DNA of 52,333 nucleotides from Virgibacillus halodenitrificans JCM 12304. Lineage in GTDB: Bacteria > Bacillota > Bacilli > Bacillales > Amphibacillaceae. Shown one piece after another: positions 17,756 to 27,018 of the stretch. The notes beneath the pieces are model-generated. The model had not been told where the DNA came from. It saw only the letters and a list, made by a program, of their open reading frames with translations, and searched no databases. Location: positions 1 through 52,333 of the forward strand of contig NZ_BAZS01000031.1 in NCBI RefSeq assembly GCF_001310895.1, read 5' to 3'. A program made the translations under genes and the position numbers. Each line of letters opens with the position of its first letter. The stretch's first letter is position 1.

Positions 17756-20206
17756 TTGTCACAACCAGAAACATTTTTAGACCTTCCACTAGAAGAAGTT
17801 ATTGGTGACAGATTTGGAAGGTATAGTAAATATATAATTCAAGATCGTGCGCTGCCAGATGCTCGTGATGGGCTAAAACCGGTGCAACGCCGTATTTTGT
17901 ATGCAATGCATGAAGAAAGAAATACACACGATAAAAATTTTCGTAAGTCTGCAAAAACAGTTGGAACAGTAATAGGTAATTACCATCCACATGGAGACTC
18001 CTCCGTGTATGAGGCAATGGTTCGTCTTAGTCAAGACTGGAAGATGAGGAATCTCTTAATTGAAATGCACGGAAATAACGGTAGTATTGACGGTGATCCG
18101 CCTGCAGCTATGCGTTATACGGAGGCCAGACTTTCAAGTATCGCTTCCGAACTTTTACGGGACATTGATAAAGAAACTGTTGATTTCATTCCAAACTTTG
18201 ATGATACGGATGCAGAACCAGTAGTTCTCCCTGCTAAATTTCCTAATTTGCTTGTCAATGGTTCCACAGGTATTTCAGCAGGCTATGCAACAGATATTCC
18301 TCCACATAATCTTGGTGAGGTTATAGATGCTGTCATTATGAAGATCGATAAACCTGAAGCAACAGTAGACCAATTAATGAAAGTTATCAGTGGACCAGAC
18401 TTTCCTACTGGTGGAATTATTCAAGGTGTTGAAGGCATCAAAAAAGCTTATGAAACAGGTAGAGGTAAGATAATAGTTCGAGGCAAAACAAAAGTTGAGG
18501 ATGTTCGTGGAAATCGACAGCAAATCATTATAGATGAAATTCCATTTGAAGTGAACAAAGCAAATATGGTTAAGAAAATTGATGAATTGCGTATTGACCG
18601 AAAAGTGGAAGGGATTGCTGAAGTACGTGACGAAACGGACCGTACTGGTTTACGCATTGTGATTGAGTTGAAAAAAGATGCAAACAGTGCAGGTATACTG
18701 AATTATCTATTTAAAAATACAGATCTTCAGGTTACATACCATTTTAATATGGTAGCCATTCAGGACAAAACACCGAAGCTATTATCATTACCTAACATTT
18801 TGGATGCGTATATACTTCATCAGAAAGAAGTAGTCACAAGGCAAATTAACTTTGACTTGAGGAAAGCTAAAGACCGTGCCCACATTGTAGAAGGCTTAAT
18901 TAAAGCTATTTCTATATTAGATGAATTGATTGCTACTATTCGCTCATCAAAGGATAAACAAGATGCAAAGAAACAAATTATAGCGAAATATGACTTTACA
19001 GAAGCGCAGGCTGAAGCTATAGTTATGCTTCAATTATATCGCTTAACGAATACAGATATAACCTCACTTGAGAAAGAAGCAGACGAGCTTAGAAAAAAGA
19101 TAGCTGAATACGAATCCATGCTACAAAGTGAGAATAAACTATTTCAATCAATTAAGAAGGATCTAAGACAGCTAAAGAAACAGTATTCAGATAGAAGACG
19201 TACTGTAATAGAAGAGCAGATCGAGGAACTAAAAATAAATATTGAGGTCATGGTAGCAAGTGAGGACGTGCTAGTGTCAACTACCAGAGACGGCTATATT
19301 AAAAGGACAAGTCTTCGTTCATATGCTGCTTCCAATGGGGAAGATTTTGCCATGAAAGATGAAGATCATCTCGTAGGTTTGATAGAAATGAACACAACAG
19401 ATAAAATCCTGCTCTTTACAAATAAAGGTAAATATCTTTCTATACCAGTTCATGAACTTCCAGACATTAGATGGAAAGATATAGGCCAACATGTTTCAAA
19501 TATCGCTTCTATTGATCAAGATGAACGTATTATTCAGTGTCTTCCGGTGAGAGACTTTGAAAAGGATAATTATCTTGTTTTCTTTACTAGAAATGGAATG
19601 GTAAAACGTAGTGAATTACAACTGTATGATGCTCAAAGATATTCAAAAGCGTTAATTGCTCTAAACGTAAGAAAGAATGATGAAGTAGTGCAGGTTTGCA
19701 GAACGAATGGTCATGCAGATATATTTGTAGCATCCGATAAGGGCTATGGGCTTTGGTATCATGAGGAGGAAATATCTGTAGTCGGTCAGCGGGCTGCAGG
19801 AGTAAAAGCAATACAACTAAGAGACAATGAAAAAGTAATAAGTGGGCAGGTTTTTGATGATTTATCTGAACCATCGCTTGTATTAATAACTCAACGAGGG
19901 GCTTGCAAGCGAATGAATTTGAAAGATTTTGAGAAAACAAGTCGTGCTAAACGAGGCCTCGTAATGCTACGCGAATTAAAAAACAAACCACATTCCCTTG
20001 TAGGCCTATTAGTTGTAGATGATAATGACTCATTATGTTTCCAAACGGAAAACGGAGAAAAACATACTGTTTTTCCATTGGAGCTACCGTTAAGTGATCG
20101 ATATAGTAATGGATCATTTGTTATAGATACTGACCAGCATGGAGAAGTAAAGGAAGTATGGAAAAAAGCTAACTATTACAAACCATTTGAAGAATTAAAT
20201 AATTAA
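17756..20206 (+). CDS. parC: DNA topoisomerase IV subunit A (ParC)
   Basis: This 816-aa protein is the DNA-cleaving subunit of topoisomerase IV. It begins at TTG after a GGGGGG run. The catalytic tyrosine is Y121 in AAMRY121TEARLS. The quinolone-resistance region reads HPHGDS82SVYE86AM, with the susceptible-type Ser and acidic residue. A coiled-coil tower (about 430-490) and C-terminal beta-pinwheel repeats follow. It ends the parE-parC operon and is followed by a strong terminator. Confidence 0.97.
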   Translation: MSQPETFLDLPLEEVIGDRFGRYSKYIIQDRALPDARDGLKPVQRRILYAMHEERNTHDKNFRKSAKTVGTVIGNYHPHGDSSVYEAMVRLSQDWKMRNLLIEMHGNNGSIDGDPPAAMRYTEARLSSIASELLRDIDKETVDFIPNFDDTDAEPVVLPAKFPNLLVNGSTGISAGYATDIPPHNLGEVIDAVIMKIDKPEATVDQLMKVISGPDFPTGGIIQGVEGIKKAYETGRGKIIVRGKTKVEDVRGNRQQIIIDEIPFEVNKANMVKKIDELRIDRKVEGIAEVRDETDRTGLRIVIELKKDANSAGILNYLFKNTDLQVTYHFNMVAIQDKTPKLLSLPNILDAYILHQKEVVTRQINFDLRKAKDRAHIVEGLIKAISILDELIATIRSSKDKQDAKKQIIAKYDFTEAQAEAIVMLQLYRLTNTDITSLEKEADELRKKIAEYESMLQSENKLFQSIKKDLRQLKKQYSDRRRTVIEEQIEELKINIEVMVASEDVLVSTTRDGYIKRTSLRSYAASNGEDFAMKDEDHLVGLIEMNTTDKILLFTNKGKYLSIPVHELPDIRWKDIGQHVSNIASIDQDERIIQCLPVRDFEKDNYLVFFTRNGMVKRSELQLYDAQRYSKALIALNVRKNDEVVQVCRTNGHADIFVASDKGYGLWYHEEEISVVGQRAAGVKAIQLRDNEKVISGQVFDDLSEPSLVLITQRGACKRMNLKDFEKTSRAKRGLVMLRELKNKPHSLVGLLVVDDNDSLCFQTENGEKHTVFPLELPLSDRYSNGSFVIDTDQHGEVKEVWKKANYYKPFEELNN

Positions 20207-20230
20207 AGATTGTTGCTACCTACAACCATA

Positions 20231-20287
20231 AAACCGAACTGATTCGAATTCTAATTTAAATAGATTCGAACAAGTTCGGTTTTTATT
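20231..20287 (+). terminator. Terminator after parC, repeated hairpin family
   Basis: AAACCGAACTGATTCGAAT pairs with ATTCGAACAAGTTCGGTTT around a 15-nt loop, then T-rich sequence. The arms are nearly identical to those of the hairpin at 28737-28791. Confidence 0.88.
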
Positions 20288-20374
20288 TAAAGTAAGACTA
20301 TTTTTGATTATAATATATTGGGGTTATTTAATGATTCGGAAAATTTATAAACTGCGAACTAACTTGATTAGGAT

Positions 20375-20815
20375 TTTAAATTAGCTTTTTGTGCAGGAAA
20401 GCTCGCTGAAATAATGAATCTGGTTACACCACCGCTACGGAAAATACTGGGCTTAATTTTACTTTTTCAGCAATTATGGCTTTAGCATTAAGTGGAAAAA
20501 GCTTGCTTAACATCTTCAAGTACAAGTGAAAAGCCTACTCGGCATTTAAAATTTTAAAGCAGATATAAATTGATTGGAGTGAAAGGGGGCGATCTAAGAA
20601 CGCCACGTCCTGGGACTGCGTTTCCTCGTCCCACCGAAAACATTTGTGGCAACGATTGCATGACCAACGTCCTGTTGGCCCGTGACTCCTACCGGAATAG
20701 CATGAGTTGAAGACCCTGGACGTAGCGTAGCGGAGGAAGCGGCTGAAGCCATGCCGGTGGAAAGCGTCCCCCTGCAGCGGAAATCAATGGGTCCTTCCGC
20801 TTCCTTAAAATAAGA
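20375..20815. repeat. GC-rich dispersed repeat element, non-coding
   Basis: This stretch between parC and the TetR gene has no plausible gene and is clearly richer in GC than its surroundings from about 20585 on. Short internal inverted repeats include CCAAC-GTCCT-GTTGG and TGGGAC...GTCCCA. The 3' part (about 20752-20800) is shared, inverted and diverged, with the right end of the window (52235-52333): both contain GAAAGCGTCC and AAATCAATGGG in the same order. The element's true limits and nature are unknown. The rest of 20288-21076 shows nothing else I can name. Confidence 0.6.
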
Positions 20816-21076
20816 TATACTTTAGTTCGTAGTTTCCTCCTACTATGAATGTAAGAGATAACGTTTGTACCTTAACATTTGCAAAAGAACTTAAAAAACT
20901 ATTGCATTATCAAGTTAGGTTCTTTGTTAGTGAACCCAAGTCCGGCTCCTCAGCCTAATCTAATGATTTGTATACGAAAGAGACTGTCTCCTAAGCTTTA
21001 AATTAAAAGGATAGCAAAGCAATTAACTTTTCTTGTTATAAAACTTTATGTATTCAGAAAAATATGGTAAACTTTT

Positions 21077-21082
21077 TATAAT
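21077..21082 (+). promoter_or_regulatory. Possible -10 box of the TetR gene
   Basis: A perfect TATAAT lies 20 bp before the probable start codon of the regulator. No good -35 is visible at the proper distance, so support is weak. Confidence 0.3.
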
Positions 21083-21102
21083 GCGTAAAAGGAGGGATTA
21101 GA

Positions 21103-21714
21103 ACGGAATTACGTCAAAAAATTATCCAGTCTGCTTTACTTTTATTCGAAAAACAAGGCTACCATGGTGTCACCGTAAATCAAATTGTGGAAGATGTTGG
21201 CACATCAAAAGGTGGATTTTATCATCATTTTAAAACAAAAGATGAACTACTATATGTTATTCACGACACATTCATATCTTATGCTTTGGAGAAGGCAGCA
21301 AAAGCGAATGACATGCATGAATCACCAACCAAGAAGCTCCAAGCCATTATCCATGACTTTGTAAAAGTATTTGACATTTACAAACCACATATCTCTGTTT
21401 TTTATCAGGAAAATATTTATCTGAATGAAAAATATGAAGTATTAATAAAAAAGAAAAGAGATCAATTTAAAAACATTATTATGAAAGCGCTTTACGAAGG
21501 TAAGGAACAAGGAGAATTCAGATCAGATCTTCAGGTTGATATTACTGGAATGGCAATATTAGGAATGGTCAATTGGACATATAAATGGTATCACCAAGGT
21601 GGATTTAGAACCATTGATGACATAAGTAATATATTTGTTGATTTAATTCTACATGCCGTATTGGAATCTGAAACTATTACAAGTGGCAAATACAAGGAAT
21701 TGTTAATGAAATAA
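21103..21714 (+). CDS. TetR-family transcriptional regulator (apparent ACG start)
   Basis: This 203-aa TetR-type repressor has an N-terminal helix-turn-helix: ALLLFEKQGYHGVTVNQIV then VGTSKGGFYHHFKTKDELL. The C-terminal ligand domain resembles regulators of fatty acid or branched-chain acyl-CoA catabolism. The conserved frame is open well upstream of the first standard start (GTG 21187), which would delete half of the DNA-binding domain. The AAAGGAGGG site at 21088-21096 is ideally spaced for the codon ACG at 21103, giving ELRQKIIQSALLLFE. So either ACG is used or an ATG is misread. It directly precedes the acyl-CoA degradation operon and its operator, and most likely represses it in response to an acyl-CoA. 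Confidence 0.85.
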   Translation, partial: TELRQKIIQSALLLFEKQGYHGVTVNQIVEDVGTSKGGFYHHFKTKDELLYVIHDTFISYALEKAAKANDMHESPTKKLQAIIHDFVKVFDIYKPHISVFYQENIYLNEKYEVLIKKKRDQFKNIIMKALYEGKEQGEFRSDLQVDITGMAILGMVNWTYKWYHQGGFRTIDDISNIFVDLILHAVLESETITSGKYKELLMK

Positions 21715-21747
21715 TCCGCATGAGTAAGCTAAATTTTTAACCAAAAC

Positions 21748-21765
21748 AGACCAACTAGTCGGTCT
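21748..21765. promoter_or_regulatory. Putative TetR operator before the acyl-CoA operon
   Basis: The 18-bp sequence AGACCAACTAGTCGGTCT is an almost perfect palindrome (one central-arm mismatch pair, A/G). It is typical in size and form of FadR/TetR-family operators. It lies 33 bp after the tetR stop and just before the AGGAGG site of the acyl-CoA dehydrogenase gene, so bound repressor could block the operon. Confidence 0.7.
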
Positions 21766-21780
21766 AATAGGAGGCTTGAC

Positions 21781-22923
21781 ATGAATTTTGAGTTAACAAA
21801 AGAACAGGCAATGATTAAAAAGATGGTTCGTGACTTTGCTGAAGAAGTTATTCGTCCAAGAGCAATTGAGATTGATACGAAAGCAGAATTTCCAAAAGAT
21901 ATATTTGATCAATTAGGCGAGCTTGGGTTAATGGGAATACCTTTTCCGGGGGAATATGGTGGATCTGGTGGGGATACGTTATCGTATGCGCTTGCTGTAG
22001 AAGAAATAGGCAGGGTATGCGGAAGCACCGGTTTAAGCTATGCGGCTGCAGTATCGCTTGGTGCCAGTCCAATTTATTACTTTGGCACAGAAGAGCAAAA
22101 AAAAGAGTTTTTAACCCCTTTAGCAGAGGGCAAAGCGCTAGGAGCTTTTGGATTAACAGAGCCGAATGCCGGTTCAGATGCAGGGGGAACGAAGACTACT
22201 GCAGTGGAGGATGGAGATGACTATGTAATCAATGGCGAGAAATGTTTTATTACTAATGCCAGCTTTGCAAAGACTGTGATTGTTACAGCTGTAACAGGAA
22301 AAAACGAAAAAGGTAAAAATATTATATCGGCGATTATCGTTCCTACAGATTGTGAAGGGATAAAGATTACAAGTAATTACGATAAAATGGGCGTAAGGGG
22401 TTCAGACACAGCAGAAATTGTCTTAACAAATGTACGTGTGCCTAAAAAGAATTTATTAGGGGATCCTGAAAAAGGTTTTAAGCAATTTCTTCATACACTT
22501 GATGGAGGACGTATTTCTATTGCAGCTTTAGGCCTTGGTATCGCTCAAGGATCATTGGATAAAGCATTGACCTATGCAAAGGAACGTAAGCAATTCGGAA
22601 AACCAGTTTCCAGCTTTCAAGCTATACAATTTAAACTTGCAGATATGTCAATGGAGGTTGAACTGGCAAGGAATATGGTACATAAAGCAGCATGGCTGAA
22701 GGATAATCATAAACCCTTTAGCAAAGAGGCAGCATATGCAAAACTTTATGCTACAGAAACAGCCTTCAGATCAGCGAATCAAGCGATACAAATACATGGA
22801 GGCTATGGCTACATGAGAGAATATGAGGTTGAAAGGTATTTGCGGGATGCCAAACTATTGGAAATCGGGGAAGGTACTTCAGAAGTTCAAAGATTAGTTA
22901 TTGCTAGACAGCTAGGGTGTTAG
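21781..22923 (+). CDS. Acyl-CoA dehydrogenase (YngJ-like, probably isovaleryl-CoA)
   Basis: This 380-aa flavoprotein oxidises acyl-CoA to enoyl-CoA. It carries the family signatures [25 protein letters not shown] and the C-terminal [20 protein letters not shown], followed by [11 protein letters not shown]. The context with biotin-dependent carboxylase genes points to leucine breakdown (isovaleryl-CoA to methylcrotonyl-CoA), as for YngJ in B. subtilis. Chain-length preference cannot be read with certainty. It is the first gene of the operon behind the TetR operator. Confidence 0.9.
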   Translation: MNFELTKEQAMIKKMVRDFAEEVIRPRAIEIDTKAEFPKDIFDQLGELGLMGIPFPGEYGGSGGDTLSYALAVEEIGRVCGSTGLSYAAAVSLGASPIYYFGTEEQKKEFLTPLAEGKALGAFGLTEPNAGSDAGGTKTTAVEDGDDYVINGEKCFITNASFAKTVIVTAVTGKNEKGKNIISAIIVPTDCEGIKITSNYDKMGVRGSDTAEIVLTNVRVPKKNLLGDPEKGFKQFLHTLDGGRISIAALGLGIAQGSLDKALTYAKERKQFGKPVSSFQAIQFKLADMSMEVELARNMVHKAAWLKDNHKPFSKEAAYAKLYATETAFRSANQAIQIHGGYGYMREYEVERYLRDAKLLEIGEGTSEVQRLVIARQLGC

Positions 22924-22947
22924 AATAACTATGGAAGGAGTAAATTC

Positions 22948-24579
22948 ATGTCTCTAAGAAAAATAACCGTTGGTGAATTATTAGAAGAACAAGTGAATTT
23001 GTATCCAGACCAGGAAGCAGTGATCTATCCAGAACTAAATATGAGAAAAACATATAGTGAATTTAATGAGATGGTTGATAAAGCTGCAAAAGGATTGATG
23101 GCTCTCGGTATCAAAAAGGGTGAACATGTTGCTATATGGTCTGATAATAAACCTGAATGGCTTACTTCCCAATTTGCAACAGGTAAAATGGGTGCTGTAC
23201 TTGTAACCGTTAACACAAACTATCAAGCAAAAGAGCTGGAATATCTCTTAAAACAATCTGATGCTACGACTTTAATTATGGCAGAGAGTTACAAGGGAAC
23301 ATCTTATATTGACATCTTAAAGAAGGTTTGCCCTGAATTCTCTACAGCAGAAAAAGGAAATTTACATTCCAAAAAGCTTCCGCGGCTAAAAAATATCATT
23401 ATTATTGGTGAGACTACTTTTTCATTCGCTTATAACTGGGATGAAGTTTTACGGAATGCAGATAAAATTACCGACGAAGAACTCAACCTTAGACAATCTT
23501 CTTTGAATCATGACGAAGTAATCAATATGCAATATACATCTGGCACCACAGGATTTCCAAAAGGCGTAATGCTGAAACATTATAATATCGTTAATAATGG
23601 TAACCAGATTGCAGATTGTATGAAGCTAACAAATATAGACAGATTATGTATTCCCGTCCCATTTTTTCACTGCTTTGGCTGTGTACTTGGGGTACTGGCT
23701 GCAGTGTCGAAGGGTGCAACCATGGTAATTCTCGAGCAATTTGATGCTGAAAAGGTACTCCAAGCTGTAGATAATGAAAAATGTACTGCCCTTCATGGTG
23801 TACCGACAATGTTTATTGCAGAATTGAATCATCCAAGTTTCAACACTTACGATCTAACTCATTTACGTACAGGTATCATGGCTGGCTCAACTTGTCCAAT
23901 GGAAGTGATGACAAAGGTTATGAATGAAATGGGTGCAAAAGAAATTACGATTGCTTATGGGCAAACGGAGTCATCACCGGTAATAACCCAAACCAGAGCA
24001 GATGATCCCATTGAGCTGAAGGTAGGCTCAGTAGGTAAACCACATCCTAATGTCGAGGTTAGAGTTGTTATACCTGGAACGAAGCAAGAGCAGGAAACGG
24101 GCGTACCAGGTGAATTGTTGACAAGAGGCTATCATGTTATGAAAGGTTATTATAATAATCTTTCTGCAACAAAAGAAGCAATTGATGATGAAGGGTGGCT
24201 TCATACGGGGGATCTCGCCGTATTGTATGATAATGGTTATTTGGAGATCACAGGGCGCATGAAGGATATGATTATTCGGGGAGGAGAAAATGTTTATCCC
24301 CGTGAGATCGAAGAATTTCTGTATCAGCATCCAGCTATTCTTGATGTTCAGGTAACCGGTATTCCTGATGAGAAATATGGGGAAGAAATAGTGGCCTGGG
24401 TCATTCTAAAGAAAGGCATAACTACCACCGTTCAAGATATTAAGTCATTTTGCAAAGGAAATATCTCTCATCATAAAATACCGAAGTATATTCAATTTGT
24501 GAATGAATATCCAATGACTGCTAGTGGGAAGATCCAAAAATTTAAATTAAAAGAACTAGCTGTTAAACAATTTCAGTAA
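22948..24579 (+). CDS. AMP-binding acyl-CoA synthetase (YngI-like)
   Basis: This 543-aa ANL-superfamily ligase activates a carboxylic acid with ATP and CoA. Motifs are the P-loop MQYTSGTTGFPKGVMLKH, the A5 motif TIAYGQTESSPV, the A7 motif GWLHTGDLAVLYDNGYLEITGRMKDMIIRGGENVYP, and the A10 lysine in TASGKIQKFKL. It resembles YngI and fatty-acid or acetoacetyl-type CoA ligases. In this operon it may activate acetoacetate or a branched acid; the substrate is not proven. It is spaced 24 bp from the dehydrogenase. Confidence 0.9.
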   Translation: MSLRKITVGELLEEQVNLYPDQEAVIYPELNMRKTYSEFNEMVDKAAKGLMALGIKKGEHVAIWSDNKPEWLTSQFATGKMGAVLVTVNTNYQAKELEYLLKQSDATTLIMAESYKGTSYIDILKKVCPEFSTAEKGNLHSKKLPRLKNIIIIGETTFSFAYNWDEVLRNADKITDEELNLRQSSLNHDEVINMQYTSGTTGFPKGVMLKHYNIVNNGNQIADCMKLTNIDRLCIPVPFFHCFGCVLGVLAAVSKGATMVILEQFDAEKVLQAVDNEKCTALHGVPTMFIAELNHPSFNTYDLTHLRTGIMAGSTCPMEVMTKVMNEMGAKEITIAYGQTESSPVITQTRADDPIELKVGSVGKPHPNVEVRVVIPGTKQEQETGVPGELLTRGYHVMKGYYNNLSATKEAIDDEGWLHTGDLAVLYDNGYLEITGRMKDMIIRGGENVYPREIEEFLYQHPAILDVQVTGIPDEKYGEEIVAWVILKKGITTTVQDIKSFCKGNISHHKIPKYIQFVNEYPMTASGKIQKFKLKELAVKQFQ

Positions 24580-24594
24580 TAGGAGAGAGAGCGT

Positions 24595-25950
24595 ATGATT
24601 AAAAAAGTTTTAATAGCAAATCGTGGTGAAATAGCTGCACGTATCATTCGTAGTTGTAAGAAATTAGATATTTTAACAGTAGCTGTATACTCTGAAGCTG
24701 ATCAAAAAGCTCCATATGTCTCCATGGCTGATGAGAGCTATTTAATTGGACCCCCTAGGGTAAATGAGAGTTACTTAAATACGGAAAGAATATTTTCTAT
24801 TGCCAAAGAAGCAAAAGTGGATGCAATACATCCAGGCTACGGCTTTTTAAGTGAAAATGGAGACTTTGCGGAAGCTTGTAATAAGGAAGGAATAATATTT
24901 ATTGGTCCTTCTAGTCAAATTATAAAGCAAATGGGAGACAAAATTGCTGCACGTAAAGAAATGCAGAAGGCTGGTGTTCCGGTTGTCCCTGGCACCAGTG
25001 AGGCCGTGCCATCTGTTGAAGAAGCACTGGAAGTTGCAGGGCAAATTGGTTATCCGATTATGCTTAAGGCAACAGCCGGAGGTGGTGGGATTGGAATGCA
25101 GGTTGTGCGTTCTGATAAAGAGTTAACAAAAGCATTTGAAAGTAATTCCAAGCGAGCACTAACTTTCTTTGGTAACGGGGCAATGTTTATGGAAAAGAAA
25201 ATCGAGAATGCCAGGCACATAGAAATTCAGGTTTTAGCAGATCATCATGGAAACGTTGTCCACCTTTTTGAGAGAGATTGTTCCATTCAACGAAGGAACC
25301 AAAAAGTGATTGAGGAAGCCCCTTCTACATTTATCTCTGAGAGAACGAGGGAAGAAATGGGAAGTGCTGCAGTAAAGGCAGCAAAAACATTAGGCTATAC
25401 AAATGCGGGTACAATAGAATTTCTTGTGGATCAAAATGAAAATTTTTACTTTTTGGAGATGAACACCAGAATTCAAGTGGAACACCCGATAACGGAGGAA
25501 ATTACAGGGACAGATATTGTGGAAGCACAGTTTGCCATTGCGAATAATGAAAGACTTAACATAGAACAACATGAGTTAGAAATAGATGGACACGCTATAG
25601 AGGTGCGTATCTATGCAGAAGACCCTGTTTCATTTTTTCCATCACCTGGCCATATATCAAAACTGGAGTTACCAAAAGGAGAATCAGTGCGAAACGAAAT
25701 CGCAGTAACAAGCGAGTACGATGTAACTCCATTTTATGATCCAATGATTGGAAAGTTAATAGTAAAAGGGAATACTAGAGATGATGCTATTGATTTATTA
25801 AAACAAGCTTTGCTTGACTATAAAGTGGAAGGAATTAAGACAAATATACCAATGCTACTTAACATCGTAGATAGTGAACCTTTCAAAAAAGGCAAAACCA
25901 CAACAGCGTTTGTTGAGGAACACTATTTACCATCATTGACCAAAAACTAA
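24595..25950 (+). CDS. Biotin carboxylase subunit (YngH-like, probably methylcrotonyl-CoA carboxylase)
   Basis: This 451-aa ATP-grasp enzyme carboxylates biotin on its carrier protein. It shows KVLIANRGEIAARIIRSC, the glycine-rich loop KATAGGGGIGMQ, RDCSIQRRNQKVIEEAP and FLEMNTRIQVEHPITEE. The length is that of a stand-alone subunit, not a fused protein. The partner carrier and carboxyltransferase lie downstream, suggesting 3-methylcrotonyl-CoA carboxylase as in the B. subtilis yng operon. A second, lipid-synthesis accC would be expected elsewhere in the genome. Confidence 0.92.
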   Translation: MIKKVLIANRGEIAARIIRSCKKLDILTVAVYSEADQKAPYVSMADESYLIGPPRVNESYLNTERIFSIAKEAKVDAIHPGYGFLSENGDFAEACNKEGIIFIGPSSQIIKQMGDKIAARKEMQKAGVPVVPGTSEAVPSVEEALEVAGQIGYPIMLKATAGGGGIGMQVVRSDKELTKAFESNSKRALTFFGNGAMFMEKKIENARHIEIQVLADHHGNVVHLFERDCSIQRRNQKVIEEAPSTFISERTREEMGSAAVKAAKTLGYTNAGTIEFLVDQNENFYFLEMNTRIQVEHPITEEITGTDIVEAQFAIANNERLNIEQHELEIDGHAIEVRIYAEDPVSFFPSPGHISKLELPKGESVRNEIAVTSEYDVTPFYDPMIGKLIVKGNTRDDAIDLLKQALLDYKVEGIKTNIPMLLNIVDSEPFKKGKTTTAFVEEHYLPSLTKN

Positions 25951-25963
25951 GGAGGAATTAATT

Positions 25964-26173
25964 ATGGAATTAACTGCAAATATGGCTGGTAACGTATGGA
26001 AAATTGTTGTAGCGGAAGGGGATAAAGTAGAAGAGGATCAAGACGTTGTTATTCTTGAATCTATGAAGATGGAAATTCCTATAGCTACTGAAGAGGCAGG
26101 TACCATAAAAGAGCTGAAAGTTGCGGAAGGTGACTTTGTAAATGAAGGGGACGTACTGGCAATTATAGAATAA
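25964..26173 (+). CDS. Biotin carrier protein (YngHB-like)
   Basis: This 69-aa biotinyl/lipoyl domain alone has the attachment motif ESMK35MEIP, where the lysine is biotinylated. It carries carboxybiotin between the carboxylase (24595-25950) and the carboxyltransferase (27019-28547). AAGGAGGAATTAATTATG is an excellent start context. The size matches YngHB, formerly a BLAP-type protein. Confidence 0.93.
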   Translation: MELTANMAGNVWKIVVAEGDKVEEDQDVVILESMKMEIPIATEEAGTIKELKVAEGDFVNEGDVLAIIE

Positions 26174-26220
26174 TCTCTATGATTCTCTCTTCATATATAG
26201 ATTCTGATAAGGAGGCAGTT

Positions 26221-27003
26221 ATGAAGGAACTCATTTCATTAGAGGTGGTTGATCAACATATCGCCGTATTAACCCTTAACCGACCTCAAGCAGCAAACGC
26301 ATTATCGAAAGATTTACTTGACCAGTTAAATCATGTTATAGACAAATTAAATAACAACCCGGATATTTACTGTACCATTATAACAGGTGCTGGTGAAAAA
26401 GCTTTTTGCGCTGGTGCTGATTTAAAGGAACGTAAGGGGATGACAGATTCGGAGGTTATTGAAGCTGTCAGTTATATAGGCTCAACGATCCAATCTGTTG
26501 AAAAAATGAAAAATCCAGTGATTGCAGCCATAAATGGTGTTGCATTTGGGGGTGGTCTGGAGCTTGCATTAGCATGTGACCTTCGGATATCAGCTTCTCA
26601 TGCAAAGATGGGACTTACAGAAACATCGCTGGCAATCATACCAGGAGCTGGTGGTACCCAGCGATTACCTCGTCTAATTGGAGTCGGCCAGGCAAAGCGG
26701 TTAATCTATACTGCCAAGCCTGTAACCGGTGATGAAGCGCTTTCTATCGGGTTGGTAGAACAGCTTTCAGATAAAGAAAAATTATTGGAGGATGCATTGG
26801 AGATCGCTAAAAAAATTGCCCGAAATGGACCTGTTGCCCTGCGCCAGGCTAAAACAGCGATTAATCATGGAATGCAAACCGACATAAATACAGGGCTACT
26901 CATCGAGCATCTTGCTTATAAGGAAACAATTCCGACTAGAGATAGGTTAGAAGGGTTAGAAGCCTTTCAACAAAAGAGGAAACCATTGTATAAAGGGGTA
27001 TAA
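26221..27003 (+). CDS. Enoyl-CoA hydratase/isomerase (YngF-like, probably methylglutaconyl-CoA hydratase)
   Basis: This 260-aa crotonase-fold enzyme has oxyanion-hole motifs CAGADLKER and the catalytic segments GVAFGGGLELALACDLRI and ETSLAIIPGAGGTQRLPRLIG. Both catalytic glutamates of true hydratases appear to be present. In the leucine pathway it would hydrate 3-methylglutaconyl-CoA to HMG-CoA. I chose ATG 26221 after AAGGAGG rather than the upstream ATG 26179, which has no site. In B. subtilis yngG lies between yngHB and this gene; here it is absent. Confidence 0.9.
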   Translation: MKELISLEVVDQHIAVLTLNRPQAANALSKDLLDQLNHVIDKLNNNPDIYCTIITGAGEKAFCAGADLKERKGMTDSEVIEAVSYIGSTIQSVEKMKNPVIAAINGVAFGGGLELALACDLRISASHAKMGLTETSLAIIPGAGGTQRLPRLIGVGQAKRLIYTAKPVTGDEALSIGLVEQLSDKEKLLEDALEIAKKIARNGPVALRQAKTAINHGMQTDINTGLLIEHLAYKETIPTRDRLEGLEAFQQKRKPLYKGV

Positions 27004-27018
27004 TTCAGGAGGTATTGT

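Noticed and set aside
20815-21060. Possible decayed gene between the repeat and tetR
   Set aside because: No frame stays open or shows familiar motifs; it appears to be ordinary AT-rich intergenic DNA.
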